Below, piece after piece: positions 33,900-43,463 of a stretch of DNA of 64,000 nucleotides (within the stretch, counting starts at the first letter, position 1; each line of letters opens with the position of its first letter). Both the position numbers and the translations under genes were made by a program. Origin of the DNA: Bacillus ectoiniformans. GTDB lineage: Bacteria > Bacillota > Bacilli > Bacillales > Domibacillaceae. The stretch is from contig NZ_JAFBES010000005.1 of assembly GCF_016908875.1 (NCBI RefSeq), forward strand, positions 124,001-188,000. Reading direction: 5' to 3'. The notes under the pieces are model-generated. The model had not been told where the DNA came from, searched no databases, and was given only the letters and a program-made list of their open reading frames with translations.

Positions 33900-34589
33900 A
33901 TGCCAGAAGAAATAATGATGATACGGGATGTTCCTCCTGCCGACCGTCCGCGAGAACGAATGCGGACAGGTGGAGCGGGCAGTCTTTCGAATCATGAATT
34001 ATTAGCCATACTTTTACGCAGCGGAACGAAGAATGAATCGGTGCTGCAAGTAGCGAATCGAGTTCTCCAAGCATTTGAAGGCCTTCGAATGTTGAAAGAT
34101 GCCTCACTTGAAGAAATCACAGCCATTAAAGGGATTGGCGAAGCCAAAGCGATCCAAATTATGGCGGCGCTCGAACTTGGCCGCCGGGTCAGTGATTTGA
34201 AATTCGAAGAGCGCTATGTCATTCGCTCCCCTGAAGACGGAGCGAATTATGTGATGGAAGATATGCGTTTTTTGTCACAGGAGCATTTCGTTGCCCTCTA
34301 TCTAAACACCAAAAATCAAGTCCTCCACAAACAAACGCTGTTTATCGGCAGCTTGAATGCTTCAATCGTACACCCGAGGGAAGTGTTTAAAGAAGCATTC
34401 CGCCGATCGGCCGCCTCTGTGATCTGTATCCATAACCACCCCTCCGGAGACCCCGCGCCAAGCCGCGAGGATATAGAAGTCACAAAGCGGCTAGCTGAAT
34501 GCGGAAAAATCCTTGGCATCGATCTCCTGGATCACTTGATCATCGGGGAGAAAAAATACGTCAGTTTAAAAGAAAAAGGGTATTTATAA
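33900..34589 (+). CDS. radC: RadC/JAB-family protein
   Basis: 229 residues from ATG 33900 (AAAGGAGAG upstream); an earlier in-frame ATG at 33846 lies inside maf and is not needed. An N-terminal helix-hairpin-helix-like part includes LLRSGTKNESVLQ and IKGIGEAKAIQI (about 79-90). The C-terminal JAMM metalloprotease domain has the zinc motif HNHPSGDPAPSREDI. The biochemical role of RadC is unsettled; B. subtilis radC mutants are not clearly repair-defective. It is conserved between maf and mreB. Confidence 0.95.
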   Translation: MPEEIMMIRDVPPADRPRERMRTGGAGSLSNHELLAILLRSGTKNESVLQVANRVLQAFEGLRMLKDASLEEITAIKGIGEAKAIQIMAALELGRRVSDLKFEERYVIRSPEDGANYVMEDMRFLSQEHFVALYLNTKNQVLHKQTLFIGSLNASIVHPREVFKEAFRRSAASVICIHNHPSGDPAPSREDIEVTKRLAECGKILGIDLLDHLIIGEKKYVSLKEKGYL

Positions 34590-34721
34590 TGCTAGGATTT
34601 TTATTTTCATTCAGTTATAATATAAGTTATGATTTTTGCCAGCTATTTTTGTCGAAAACACGAATGATAATGTCAAATTAATCACTATAAAAGTAACGGA
34701 TCAAGAAAGGGAGATACTTGT

Positions 34722-35738
34722 ATGTTTGGAATTGGAAGTCGGGATCTTGGGATTGACTTAGGCACAGCAAATACGCTTGTCTATGCAAAAGGAAAAGGAA
34801 TTATGGTGCGTGAACCTTCCGTTGTGGCTCTGCAAACGGATACGAAGCAGATTGTAGCTGTCGGAAATGACGCGAAGAAGATGATCGGACGTACACCGGG
34901 GAATGTCGTTGCGACTCGTCCGATGAAAGACGGCGTGATTGCTGATTATGAAACAACAGCGACGATGATTAATTATTATATTAAGCAGGCAACGAAAGGC
35001 AATCGCGGTTTCCTTTCAAGCAAACCTTATGTTATGGTATGTGTGCCTTCAGGAATCACAGCGGTTGAAGAACGTGCGGTCATTGATGCCACTCGCCAAG
35101 CAGGTGCGCGTGATGCCTATACGATTGAAGAGCCATTTGCTGCAGCGATCGGTGCGAATCTTCCTGTTTGGGAGCCGACGGGCAGCATGGTGGTTGATAT
35201 CGGCGGCGGAACGACAGAAGTCGCAATCATTTCTTTAGGCGGAATTGTGACAAGCCAGTCACTTCGTACAGCAGGTGATGAGATGGACGATGCGATCATC
35301 GCTTATATCCGTAAGCAGTATAACCTTCTGATCGGTGATCGTACAGCAGAAACGATTAAAATGGAAGTCGGGTCTGCAGGAGATGTTGAAGGCATTGACA
35401 GCATGGAAATCAGAGGCCGTGATTTATTGACTGGTTTGCCGAAAACGATTGAAATCACAGCCGAAGAAATTGCAGATGCACTGAAAGATACCGTTTATTC
35501 GATTGTTGATACGGTAAAAAGCACGCTTGAACAAACACCGCCGGAATTGGCTGCGGACATTATGGACCGCGGAATCGTCTTAACAGGCGGAGGCGCTTTG
35601 CTTCGCAACTTAGACAAAGTGATCAGCAAAGAAACGAATATGCCGGTTCTGATCGCGGAAGATCCATTAGATTGTGTGGCAGTTGGTACAGGCATGGCAC
35701 TTGACCATATCCATTTATTTAAAAATAAATCCAAGTAA
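34722..35738 (+). CDS. mreB: Rod-shape-determining actin homologue MreB
   Basis: 338 residues. Actin-fold phosphate-1 motif [15 protein letters not shown] at 10-24, phosphate-2 [15 protein letters not shown] near 159-173, and adenosine motif [15 protein letters not shown] near 288. MreB filaments under the membrane guide elongation-phase wall synthesis. The ATG follows AAGGGAGA. The 132-nt gap upstream is AT-rich with a TATAAT-like box near 34617, a possible promoter. It is followed by mreC after an unusual structured gap. Confidence 0.98.
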   Translation: MFGIGSRDLGIDLGTANTLVYAKGKGIMVREPSVVALQTDTKQIVAVGNDAKKMIGRTPGNVVATRPMKDGVIADYETTATMINYYIKQATKGNRGFLSSKPYVMVCVPSGITAVEERAVIDATRQAGARDAYTIEEPFAAAIGANLPVWEPTGSMVVDIGGGTTEVAIISLGGIVTSQSLRTAGDEMDDAIIAYIRKQYNLLIGDRTAETIKMEVGSAGDVEGIDSMEIRGRDLLTGLPKTIEITAEEIADALKDTVYSIVDTVKSTLEQTPPELAADIMDRGIVLTGGGALLRNLDKVISKETNMPVLIAEDPLDCVAVGTGMALDHIHLFKNKSK

Positions 35739-35744
35739 AAAAAC

Positions 35745-35858
35745 ATTGGGGCCGCCCTTTAAATATGCTTAAGTTAGGATCTTATATGATATAGTAAGAA
35801 GGGATTTTCCTTCTGCTCTATCAAATACGAACTAGCTGCATAGAAGGGCAGCCCCGAT
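35745..35858 (+). ncRNA. Putative structured element between mreB and mreC
   Basis: ATTGGGGCCGCCCTT (35745-35759) pairs with AAGGGCAGCCCCGAT (35844-35858), 14 of 15 positions with one G-U pair and one C-A mismatch, closing a loop of 84 nt. Inside it AGAAGG (about 35797) and CCTTCT form a second hairpin. No long T run follows, so it is not a simple terminator. It could set the mreB:mreC ratio by stabilising or processing the message. No known family matches. Confidence 0.45.
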
Positions 35859-35890
35859 TATTCTAATGCTTACAAACAGAGGTGGAGTAC

Positions 35891-36784
35891 ATGCCACAAT
35901 TTTTTACGAATAAACGTCTCATCATTCTACTTGGCAGTATTATTGTTCTTGTGGCATTGATTGGTTTTTCTCAGCGAGACAGAGAAAACATTTCCTGGCC
36001 TGAACAATTTGTAAAGGATATTGTTGGTCTTGGACAAGCGATTGTCTCTAAGCCTGCGAATGGCGTGTCTGGTTTTTTTGCCGACGTGGAAAACTTGCGT
36101 AATACATACAAAGAGAACGAGAAGCTGAAGGCTCAATTGGATCAGCTTGCCCAGCTGGAAAGTGACGTAGCTCGCTTGGAGAAGGATAATCAGGAACTTC
36201 GGAATGTCGTTGATAAAGAAAAGAGTTTAGCAGATTACGATCCGATAAATGCGACGGTGATCGCCCGCAATCCAGATCGGTGGTACGATGTGATTACGAT
36301 TGATCAGGGGCAGGCATCAGGCATTGAGCCGAATATGGCGGTAGTGACGGGTGAAGGGCTCATCGGAAAAGTGAAAAGCACGTCGAAGTTCACGTCAACG
36401 GTGCAGCTCTTAAGTGCGCACGATCCGAAAAACCGGGTGTCCGCTGTGATTCAAGGCAAGAAAAGTGTGTATGGCTTAATTGAAGGATATGATAAAGACA
36501 AAGGCACGCTGAAGATGACGAAAATTCCTTATAATGCGAAAGTGGAAAAAGGAGTAACGGTCACGACTTCAGGACTTGGCGGCGTATTCCCTAAAGGATT
36601 AATCATAGGGAAAGTGAAGAAATTAGTGCCGGATCAATTCGGCCTGACACAGACCGCATTGATTGAGCCGGCTGCTAAATATTACGACTTAGAGCATGTG
36701 ATTATTTCGAAGCGCAACATGGTGTCGGTGAAGCCGGCGAAAGAAGAGCGGAAACAAGTATTGCTTGAGGGGGAAGGAATGTGA
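35891..36784 (+). CDS. mreC: Rod-shape-determining protein MreC
   Basis: 297 residues from ATG 35891 (GAGGTGGAG upstream); the frame is open a little further 5' but that part overlaps the ribosome site. One membrane helix (about 8-26), a coiled coil (about 65-112: ENEKLKAQLDQLAQLE), then the two beta-barrel domains (NPDRWYDVITIDQG near 136, and TSGLGGVFPKGLIIG near 225). MreC links MreB to the wall synthases outside the membrane. The stop overlaps the mreD start. Confidence 0.95.
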   Translation: MPQFFTNKRLIILLGSIIVLVALIGFSQRDRENISWPEQFVKDIVGLGQAIVSKPANGVSGFFADVENLRNTYKENEKLKAQLDQLAQLESDVARLEKDNQELRNVVDKEKSLADYDPINATVIARNPDRWYDVITIDQGQASGIEPNMAVVTGEGLIGKVKSTSKFTSTVQLLSAHDPKNRVSAVIQGKKSVYGLIEGYDKDKGTLKMTKIPYNAKVEKGVTVTTSGLGGVFPKGLIIGKVKKLVPDQFGLTQTALIEPAAKYYDLEHVIISKRNMVSVKPAKEERKQVLLEGEGM

Positions 36785-37296
36785 AACGTTATCTTCTTCC
36801 TCTCTTGATGATTGCATGCTTTTACAGTGACAGTCTTTTTCTTACTTGGTTTCCCGACAATGCGTTTGATGGAAAGTATGTGCCAGTCCCTCGTTTGTTT
36901 GCGATGGCGCTTATGCTGATGGCTATATTCTTTAACCGCAATGCGGCGATTAAATATGGATTTCTATTTGGTTTCCTGTTTGATCTTTTCTATACAGGCA
37001 TTCTAGGTGTCTATATGTTTTTTCTGCCGCTCATTGTCTATGTAACATCGAAATTAGTAAAAGTTTTGCAAAATAATCTGTTCATTGTGGCACTCATCAT
37101 CTTGTTTGATCTTTTCTTATTAGAATTCATTATGTATGAGGTGAATATTCTCTTGCAGCGGACGCAATATACGCTATCGGAATTTATTCATATAAGGCTG
37201 TGGCCAACGCTGATTTTAAACTTGATCTTTTATCTGATTCTTTCCATTCCGCTTAAAAACAGTTTTGAAAAGCTGCGCCGGATATTTAATGAATAG
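36781..37296 (+). CDS. mreD: Rod-shape-determining membrane protein MreD
   Basis: 171 residues, five hydrophobic helices, and a GTG start overlapping the mreC stop by 4 nt. The family diverges in sequence, so the call rests on position, size, topology and the LFGFLFDLFYTGILGVY segment (about 61-77), typical of MreD. It is a membrane partner of MreC. Confidence 0.9.
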   Translation: MKRYLLPLLMIACFYSDSLFLTWFPDNAFDGKYVPVPRLFAMALMLMAIFFNRNAAIKYGFLFGFLFDLFYTGILGVYMFFLPLIVYVTSKLVKVLQNNLFIVALIILFDLFLLEFIMYEVNILLQRTQYTLSEFIHIRLWPTLILNLIFYLILSIPLKNSFEKLRRIFNE

Positions 37297-37368
37297 AGCT
37301 CTCTTAAGAAAAGAGGAAAACGACGGGTGCTTGTCGAATTATCGGACAATAGAGGTGAAGTGCATGCT

Positions 37369-38055
37369 ATGAAAACGAAACAAAATGTAGTCATCAAAGG
37401 CACGAAAGACGGTTTAACATTACACTTGAATGATAAGTGTTCCTACGACGAGCTATTGGAAGAGTTGAAGGAAAAAATGGATGCAGTAAATGATCAGGAA
37501 AGTGGGTCTATGATTAAAGTAACTGTTCAAGCGGGAAACCGCTATTTATCAGAAGAGCATACAGAAGAAATAAAGGATCTAATCCGTAAGCGCAAGAATC
37601 TGGAAGTGGACAGCGTCAAATCCAATGTATTAACGATGGAAGAGGCTGTTCGCTGGAAAGAGGAAAACGAGATTGTTTCTCATTCAGGCAGAATCCGTTC
37701 AGGACAAGTGCTGGAAGTTCCAGGAGATCTATTGCTGATTGGTGATGTCAACCCGGGCGGCACTGTTATGGCCGGCGGCAACATCTTTATTATGGGTGCA
37801 TTAAAAGGAGTTGCTCATGCCGGCTGTTATGGCAACAATGAAGCCGTCGTCGTTGCGGCAAAAATGATGCCGTCACAGCTAAGAATCAGTCAGTATTTAA
37901 ATCGTGCTCCCGACCGCTATGAAGAGGAAGAGAGTGTGGAAACAGAGTGCGCATACATAGATGATTCTAATCAAATTGTTGTGGATCGTCTGCAGGTGCT
38001 AAGGCATCTGAGACCGGATATTTCAACGTTTAAAGGGGGACACCATAGTGGGTGA
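37369..38055 (+). CDS. minC: Septum site-determining protein MinC
   Basis: 228 residues from ATG 37369, with AGAGGTGAAG 8 nt upstream; an in-frame GTG at 37327 is a poorer choice. An N-terminal domain (about 1-100) that inhibits FtsZ assembly is followed by the C-terminal beta-helix (about 105-205), with repeated G turns: [36 protein letters not shown]. It works with MinD to block division at the poles. The last 8 nt overlap minD. Confidence 0.95.
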   Translation: MKTKQNVVIKGTKDGLTLHLNDKCSYDELLEELKEKMDAVNDQESGSMIKVTVQAGNRYLSEEHTEEIKDLIRKRKNLEVDSVKSNVLTMEEAVRWKEENEIVSHSGRIRSGQVLEVPGDLLLIGDVNPGGTVMAGGNIFIMGALKGVAHAGCYGNNEAVVVAAKMMPSQLRISQYLNRAPDRYEEEESVETECAYIDDSNQIVVDRLQVLRHLRPDISTFKGGHHSG

Positions 38056-38857
38056 GGCTATAGTTATTACATCTGGAAAAGGCGGGGTCGGCAAAACGAC
38101 GACATCGGCTAATTTAGGTACAGCACTTGCTCTGCAAGAGAAAAAAGTTTGTTTAGTGGATACGGATATCGGGCTCAGAAACTTAGACGTCGTGATGGGG
38201 CTTGAGAACCGGATTATTTATGATCTAGTTGATGTTGTGGAAGGACGCTGCAAAATACATCAAGCTCTTGTCAAAGACAAGCGTTTTAACGAGCTTCTGT
38301 ATTTATTGCCGGCAGCCCAAACAACGGACAAGTCAGCCGTGAACCCTGAACAAATGAAAACGTTGGTGGAGGAATTAAAGCAGGATTTTGATTATGTGTT
38401 AATTGACTGCCCAGCTGGAATTGAGCAAGGATACAAAAATGCGGTAGCAGGCGCGAGCAAAGCAATTGTCGTGACGACGCCTGAGAAGTCATCTGTGCGC
38501 GATGCTGACCGTGTGATTGGTCTTCTTGAAAAAGAAGAAGGCATGGAGCCTCCGAAACTCATTATTAACCGGATCCGAAACCATATGATGCAGCAAGGCG
38601 ATATGCTAGATGTCGATGAAGTGGCTACTCACTTATCGATTGAACTGATCGGAATTGTGGCAGATGATGATGCCGTTATTAAATCTTCCCATAACGGACA
38701 GCCAATCGCCCATGATCCATCAAATCGGGCTTCGATCGCCTACCGGAATATCGCTAGAAGAATTCTAGGCGAATCCGTACCGCTGCAGCAGCTGGATGAT
38801 CAAAAAGAAGGATTCCTAACAAAAATCAAGAAATTCTTCGGCGTGAAAGGCAAATAA
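38048..38857 (+). CDS. minD: Septum site-determining ATPase MinD
   Basis: 269 residues, ParA/MinD family. The deviant Walker A motif is KGGVGKTTT (11-19). [18 protein letters not shown] follows near 39-56, and [12 protein letters not shown] is near 116-127. The C-terminal amphipathic helix [14 protein letters not shown] inserts in the membrane. The GTG start has AAGGGGGA upstream and lies inside the minC end. A perfect terminator follows. Confidence 0.97.
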   Translation: MGEAIVITSGKGGVGKTTTSANLGTALALQEKKVCLVDTDIGLRNLDVVMGLENRIIYDLVDVVEGRCKIHQALVKDKRFNELLYLLPAAQTTDKSAVNPEQMKTLVEELKQDFDYVLIDCPAGIEQGYKNAVAGASKAIVVTTPEKSSVRDADRVIGLLEKEEGMEPPKLIINRIRNHMMQQGDMLDVDEVATHLSIELIGIVADDDAVIKSSHNGQPIAHDPSNRASIAYRNIARRILGESVPLQQLDDQKEGFLTKIKKFFGVKGK

Positions 38858-38903
38858 GCGCCGTTCGCGAATATTCATTTCTCTATATTTTACGGTTTAT
38901 CTC

Positions 38904-38952
38904 AAAAGGCCGGAAATTTTAAGCTATTAACTTAAAATTTCCGGCCTTTTTT
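38904..38952 (+). terminator. Perfect 20-bp terminator after minD
   Basis: The arm AAAAGGCCGGAAATTTTAAG (38904-38923) pairs fully with its complement at 38931-38950, ending in six T. It closes the mre-min transcript before the sporulation pair spoIVFA-spoIVFB. Confidence 0.93.
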
Positions 38953-39041
38953 CTGTTGTGTGCGCGTTTGCCGATTCTGAATTCAGCGGACAAGTCATAT
39001 CATTTACATAAAAGCTTGTTTCATTAAGAAGGAAGGAGTGA

Positions 39042-39707
39042 ATGTCCGTGAAAGAAGAAAGTAAAGATCATCTATTAGTAAAAGAAGATCCAGAGGTGCT
39101 TCACCCGCTTTTTGATGGTCAAAAGTTTTTCTTTAAATGTTTATCGGCTGCGGCCTTGGTGTTGTCAATGGCCATCATTTTTCAGCAGCCCGCCCCCATT
39201 TTTAAAGAAGGGAGTGAATGGTTTAAGCGATCGATGGAGAAGGAATTTCAGTTTTCCAAAGCGGCAGAGTGGTATGAATCAAAGCTAGGCCAGCCGCTGC
39301 CATTCGCGGTGGAGAGCTGGGAGACGAAAAAGGAAAAAGAACTCGCTGAACCTGAGTACGCGCTGCCGGCATCGGGGCGGGTTACGCAGGATTTCTCTAC
39401 TAACGGCAAGGGAATTATGGTAACGACAGGACCTGAGCCGTTTGTCAAAGCGATTAAAGATGGAACGGTTATTTTTAACGGTCAAAAGGAAGGATTAGGA
39501 CAAACCATCATCGTGCAGCATGCCGATAACAGCGAGTCTTGGTATGGCCATCTAGATTCGTCTTCGATTAAAGTCTATGATCAGGTCACAACAGGAAGTA
39601 TTTTAGCGAAAGCAAAAGCGAACGAAGAGTCTGAAGGGGAATTTTATCTCGCCATTAAGCAAGGGGAGCAGTTTGTTGACCCGAATCAGGTGATCCCATT
39701 TGAATAA
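39042..39707 (+). CDS. spoIVFA: Stage IV sporulation protein FA (SpoIVFB regulator)
   Basis: 221 residues. One membrane helix (about 31-50), then a long extracytoplasmic part ending in an M23/LytM-like fold without the catalytic His set: SGRVTQDFSTNGKGIMV (about 107-123), GTVIFNGQKEGLGQTIIVQH, and WYGHLDSSSIKVYDQV. In B. subtilis SpoIVFA holds SpoIVFB inactive in a complex with BofA at the outer forespore membrane. The ATG follows GGAAGGAGTG. It overlaps spoIVFB by 8 nt. Confidence 0.93.
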   Translation: MSVKEESKDHLLVKEDPEVLHPLFDGQKFFFKCLSAAALVLSMAIIFQQPAPIFKEGSEWFKRSMEKEFQFSKAAEWYESKLGQPLPFAVESWETKKEKELAEPEYALPASGRVTQDFSTNGKGIMVTTGPEPFVKAIKDGTVIFNGQKEGLGQTIIVQHADNSESWYGHLDSSSIKVYDQVTTGSILAKAKANEESEGEFYLAIKQGEQFVDPNQVIPFE

Positions 39708-40569
39708 AGTGCTGAAGCTGGCAGAGAAAACACATGTGCATCCTTTGACTTGGTGTATGCTCGGAGCGGGTGCGCTGACAGGGAGATTTATGGACTGGCT
39801 GATTGTGTTCTCGATGATTGCTATACATGAGCTTGGGCATGTGGCGATGGCCCATTATTATAAGTGGAGAATCAAGCGGGTCATGTTTCTCCCTTTTGGC
39901 GGAGTGGCAGAAGTAGATGAGCATGGGAATCGGCCTGTGAAAGAAGAATTAATGGTCATATTAGCGGGGCCAGCTCAGCACATTTGGATGTTCGCACTCA
40001 CCTTTTTTTTATACCAAGGCGGAGTGATTTCTGAAAGCTTCTTCAGTCAGATCACCCAATTAAATGCCGCCATTTTTCTGTTTAATCTTTTGCCTATTTA
40101 TCCGCTGGACGGCGGGAAATTGGTGATGCTGTATTTTTCGGTGAAGAAATCATTTATTGCCGCCCAATATTGGTCCATTATCTCTTCCTTGGCTGTGCTT
40201 ATTCTGCTGCAGGCGGCTGTGGTGCTTCTCTTTCCATTTCACTTGCAAGCGTGGCTTTTATTCGGCTATTTAGCCATCTCTCTTTGGCAGGAATGGAAGC
40301 AGCGGCGGTATGCATTTCTCCGTTTTCTTTTAGAGAGGCACTATGGAAATAAAGGAACGGCGGGGAAATTAAAGACTCTGTATGTATCAGGAAATGAACC
40401 GATTCTGCAAGTTCTGGAACGATTCTGGCGCAATTCCAAACATATCGTCTATATTTCAGATGAGGGCAAAGACCAGACAAGGCTTGATGAGAATGAAATC
40501 CTCCATGCGTACTTTTCTGAGAAAAGGACGTCTGCGACGATGAATGAATTGCTGCTGCCTTTAGATTGA
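39700..40569 (+). CDS. spoIVFB: Stage IV sporulation intramembrane metalloprotease SpoIVFB
   Basis: 289 residues, site-2-protease family. Zinc motif HELGH at 43-47 inside a membrane segment and the second metal ligand in NLLPIYPLDGGKL near 125-137. Four to six hydrophobic helices are followed by a C-terminal CBS-like domain (about 225-289). It cuts pro-sigma-K in the mother cell. The TTG start lies within the spoIVFA end, so the two are made together. Confidence 0.95.
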   Translation: MNKVLKLAEKTHVHPLTWCMLGAGALTGRFMDWLIVFSMIAIHELGHVAMAHYYKWRIKRVMFLPFGGVAEVDEHGNRPVKEELMVILAGPAQHIWMFALTFFLYQGGVISESFFSQITQLNAAIFLFNLLPIYPLDGGKLVMLYFSVKKSFIAAQYWSIISSLAVLILLQAAVVLLFPFHLQAWLLFGYLAISLWQEWKQRRYAFLRFLLERHYGNKGTAGKLKTLYVSGNEPILQVLERFWRNSKHIVYISDEGKDQTRLDENEILHAYFSEKRTSATMNELLLPLD

Positions 40570-40628
40570 CGAACCGAGCAATCTCCAAGTAAAGTGAAGA
40601 TACGAATATGGAGAAAGCAGGTCTCGCA

Positions 40629-42086
40629 ATGAATCAAATTATTATCAGCATGAATGGAAGAGAGAAGCGTGTGGCGGTCGTACAAAATGGACGTGCAGAG
40701 CGGTTCCATCTATTTCAGCCGTCACATACATCTCTTGTCGGCTTTATTTATTATGGAATCGTGACAAAAGTGGAAAAAGGCATGAACGCCTGCTTTGTGA
40801 ATATCGGTCACTTGCCAAATGGCTATTTACATAGAGATCAGCTGCCAGACCATGGGGGAAAGCCCATTAGCCAGCTTGTTCATCAGGGCCAGAAGATCAT
40901 TGTCCAAGTCATTAAAGATAAGTCCGAATCAAAAGGGCCAAGGCTTTCAGCGGTCATTGAGTGGAGCGGAGAGCATGTGGTCTATTTGCCAGAAGGGAAT
41001 TACATAGCTCTCTCAAAGAAAGTCGCTGATGAGGAAAAAAGAGCGAAACTGAAGACATGGATCGATCAGCATAAAGAGCCAGGAGAAGGACTGATTCTTA
41101 GAACGAAAGCTTTTGAATCAGATGAAGCCAATTTGCTGAAAGAGTGGAATCAGCTGCGCGGTGAGCATGCACGCCTTCTTCAAGAAACGAGAGCGGTTAA
41201 AGCGCCCATATTGCTCAGAGAAAAGCCGCTTGTCAAAGAAGAAGTGTTTAAGGAAATGACCGCGTTAAAGTCAGGTGAACTAATCTGTGATCAAAGTGCC
41301 TTTATACAGGAGCTGAAATCAGATTCCCTTTACAGTGAGAGCAATTGGCCGGTCATCTATGATTCAAAAGAGGAAGATCTGTTCACAAGCCTTGGATTAG
41401 AGGACGAAATCAACCGGGCGCTGAAGCAGGTCGTCTGGCTTCCAAGCGGCGGTTTTTTAGTCATTGAACGCACGGAAGCGATGACAGTGATTGATGTGAA
41501 TACAGGAAAATACACCGGGAAAAGCAGCCAGTCTCAAACGGTGCTTCTAACGAATAAAGAAGCGGCGGTCGAGATTGCCAGACAGCTTCGGCTGAGGGAT
41601 ATCAGCGGAATGATTATTGTCGACTTCATTGATATGTTTCATGATAAAGACCGTCGCACCGTTGAAAACCTAATGAAAAAAGAAGTGAAACAAGACCTCA
41701 AATCTGTCTTCATCCGAGAATTCACTTCTCTTGGGCTCATGCAAATCACAAGAAAGAAAACAAAGCCCTCCCTTTCTGAAACGCTGACAGAGCCGTGCGG
41801 CGTATGTGCGGGAACGGGACGTGTGCTAAGCACGGAAACGGTCGCTTTTCGATTGGAAAGACAGCTACTGGAACGCCGCAGGGAAGAGGCGGAGGCGGTG
41901 CTTGTGGAAGTAACGGAGGAAGTGAGAGATGTGTTTGCCGGTGAGAACCAGCAGTCGCATCATGACTTAGAGGAATGGCTAAATAAAAAGATCTATTATT
42001 CTGTCGTGGAGTCTCCGTTTCCGGTCGGAGAAATGATTCGGTTCGGATCTCTGAAAGAACTGGCAGCAAAGGGACAAACGTTTTAA
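40629..42086 (+). CDS. rng: RNase E/G-family endoribonuclease (RNase G-like)
   Basis: 485 residues from ATG 40629 (GCAGG upstream), or 492 from ATG 40608. An S1 RNA-binding domain (GIVTKVEKGMNACFVNIG near 41-58 and GYLHRDQL) interrupts the N-terminal part. The DNase-I-like catalytic site has VIDVNTGKYTG near 288-298 and IIVDFIDM near 331-338, giving the two metal-binding aspartates. CGVCAGTGR near 385-393 is the Zn-link. B. subtilis lacks RNase E/G; some other Bacillaceae have a copy just here, before rplU. It probably trims rRNA or decays mRNA. Confidence 0.93.
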   Translation: MNQIIISMNGREKRVAVVQNGRAERFHLFQPSHTSLVGFIYYGIVTKVEKGMNACFVNIGHLPNGYLHRDQLPDHGGKPISQLVHQGQKIIVQVIKDKSESKGPRLSAVIEWSGEHVVYLPEGNYIALSKKVADEEKRAKLKTWIDQHKEPGEGLILRTKAFESDEANLLKEWNQLRGEHARLLQETRAVKAPILLREKPLVKEEVFKEMTALKSGELICDQSAFIQELKSDSLYSESNWPVIYDSKEEDLFTSLGLEDEINRALKQVVWLPSGGFLVIERTEAMTVIDVNTGKYTGKSSQSQTVLLTNKEAAVEIARQLRLRDISGMIIVDFIDMFHDKDRRTVENLMKKEVKQDLKSVFIREFTSLGLMQITRKKTKPSLSETLTEPCGVCAGTGRVLSTETVAFRLERQLLERRREEAEAVLVEVTEEVRDVFAGENQQSHHDLEEWLNKKIYYSVVESPFPVGEMIRFGSLKELAAKGQTF

Positions 42087-42093
42087 AAAGTGT

Positions 42094-42123
42094 TTGACAT
42101 GATCCTTTTTATTATGGTAAGAT
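42094..42123 (+). promoter_or_regulatory. Promoter of the L21-L27 operon
   Basis: TTGACA (42094-42099), an 18-nt spacer and an extended -10 TGG-TAAGAT (TAAGAT at 42118-42123). It is one of the clearest sigma-A promoters in the window, as expected for ribosomal protein genes. Confidence 0.8.
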
Positions 42124-42129
42124 TCTAAT

Positions 42130-42237
42130 GTTATTGATTGTAGCACCCGTGCTACAACCGCACATAGCAGGTTATAAGCGTTTATTTATAAACCACCTGT
42201 TCGATGGCGAGTCTGAGTAATTAAGGAGGTGCAGGGA
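42130..42237 (+). ncRNA. Ribosomal protein L21 leader
   Basis: The roughly 105-nt leader before rplU holds GTAGCACCCGTGCTAC (a perfect hairpin near 42139-42154), then GCAGGTTATAAGCG, TTTATAAACCACCTG, and the AAGGAGGTG site. The place and the helix content match the L21 leader RNA family known in Bacillales (autogenous control is the accepted view). Alignment to the family was not possible here. Confidence 0.7.
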
Positions 42238-42546
42238 ATGTACGCGATTATTGAAACTGGCGGTAAACAAATCAAAGTTGAAGAAGGACAAGCAATCTAC
42301 ATCGAGAAATTGGATGCAGAAGCAGGTGATTCTGTCACTTTTGATAAAGTTTTATTCGTTGGCGGTTCAGATGTGAAAGTAGGAAGCCCTCTAGTAGAAG
42401 GCGCTACTGTAACAGCTAAAGTTGAAAAACAAGGCCGTCAAAAGAAAATTACGGTTTTCAAATTCAAAGCGAAAAAGAACTACCGTAAAAAACAAGGTCA
42501 TCGTCAACCATACACGAAAGTTGTTGTTGATAAAATCAACGCATAA
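42238..42546 (+). CDS. rplU: Large ribosomal subunit protein bL21
   Basis: 102 residues from ATG 42238 (AAGGAGGTG upstream). Classical L21: [17 protein letters not shown] at the start, [11 protein letters not shown] near 36, and a basic end [20 protein letters not shown]. It binds 23S rRNA. First gene of rplU-prp-rpmA. Confidence 0.98.
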   Translation: MYAIIETGGKQIKVEEGQAIYIEKLDAEAGDSVTFDKVLFVGGSDVKVGSPLVEGATVTAKVEKQGRQKKITVFKFKAKKNYRKKQGHRQPYTKVVVDKINA

Positions 42547-42561
42547 GGTGTTGAAGATTAG

Positions 42562-42894
42562 ATGATTCGTGTCAAGGTAAAGAAACAGCCGTCCGGAAAG
42601 ATTGCATCTTTCACGATGGATGGTCATGCAGACTTTGCTGAACATGGAAAAGATCTTGTTTGCGCCGGAGCATCAGCAGTCTCATTCGGAGCAATCAATG
42701 CAATTTTCGCCTTAACAGACGCTAAATTGATCATTGATCAAGGCAAAGACGGCGGTTTCCTCCGCTGCAGTGTACCGGATGATCTTCCGGCTGCTACTGA
42801 GGAACAGGTCCAATTGCTGCTCGAAGGGATGATTGTTTCCTTGCAAACGATTGAACGTGATTATGGCAAATATATAAAAATAACCTTCAAATAA
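42562..42894 (+). CDS. prp: Ribosomal-processing cysteine protease Prp
   Basis: 110 residues (YsxB family). The catalytic pair is H22 in DGHADFAEHG and C34 in DLVCAGASAVSF. Prp cuts the short N-terminal extension of L27, which is encoded next and carries the matching cleavage site. Lying between rplU and rpmA is the rule in Firmicutes. Confidence 0.95.
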   Translation: MIRVKVKKQPSGKIASFTMDGHADFAEHGKDLVCAGASAVSFGAINAIFALTDAKLIIDQGKDGGFLRCSVPDDLPAATEEQVQLLLEGMIVSLQTIERDYGKYIKITFK

Positions 42895-43194
<300 letters not shown>

Positions 43195-43210
43195 GCCTTG
43201 TGCTTTGTCG

Positions 43211-43246
43211 ATAAAGCTCTAACCAATCGGTTAGAGCTTTATTTAT
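43211..43246 (+). terminator. Terminator of the L21-L27 operon
   Basis: ATAAAGCTCTAACC (43211-43224) pairs perfectly with GGTTAGAGCTTTAT (43229-43242), and the right arm runs into a T-rich end. Confidence 0.9.
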
Positions 43247-43348
43247 TGTTTTTAGCTGACTTCATCGAAACATAAGTCGTACTTCCTCTTATTGACGTAA
43301 GAATTATTGTCTGTCACACTTTGACTAGCTGATGCTGATTATTCACGA

Positions 43349-43386
43349 GCCGGGGCCAGCCACATCGGTGTCTGGCCTCGGCCTTT
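43349..43386 (+). terminator. Second, independent terminator hairpin upstream of spo0B
   Basis: GCCGGGGCCAG (43349-43359) pairs with CTGGCCTCGGC (43372-43382), then TTTT. It lies 107 nt after the rpmA terminator with no gene between them. It may end an unseen small transcript or back up the first terminator. I see nothing else firm in 43243-43348. Confidence 0.7.
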
Positions 43387-43430
43387 TCACCCCTTGAGCT
43401 AAGAAAAGAGTCTCTATTTTTACTGTTTTC

Positions 43431-43439
43431 TGCTATACT
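43431..43439 (+). promoter_or_regulatory. Extended -10 promoter for spo0B-obgE
   Basis: TGC-TATACT (43431-43439), an extended -10 element; no good -35 is visible at 17 nt. It lies after the two terminators, so it is the likely start of the spo0B transcript. Confidence 0.5.
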
Positions 43440-43463
43440 AGCTTATAAAGTGAGAAGTACTGG

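Noticed and set aside
36781-37296. Possible fusion of mreD with mreC
   Set aside because: The two frames differ and the overlap is a normal stop/start coupling.
39000-39041. Sigma-E promoter for spoIVFA (GTCATATC and CATAAAAG)
   Set aside because: The two boxes are too close together or match poorly; the -10 has only about five of eight consensus bases. Not listed.
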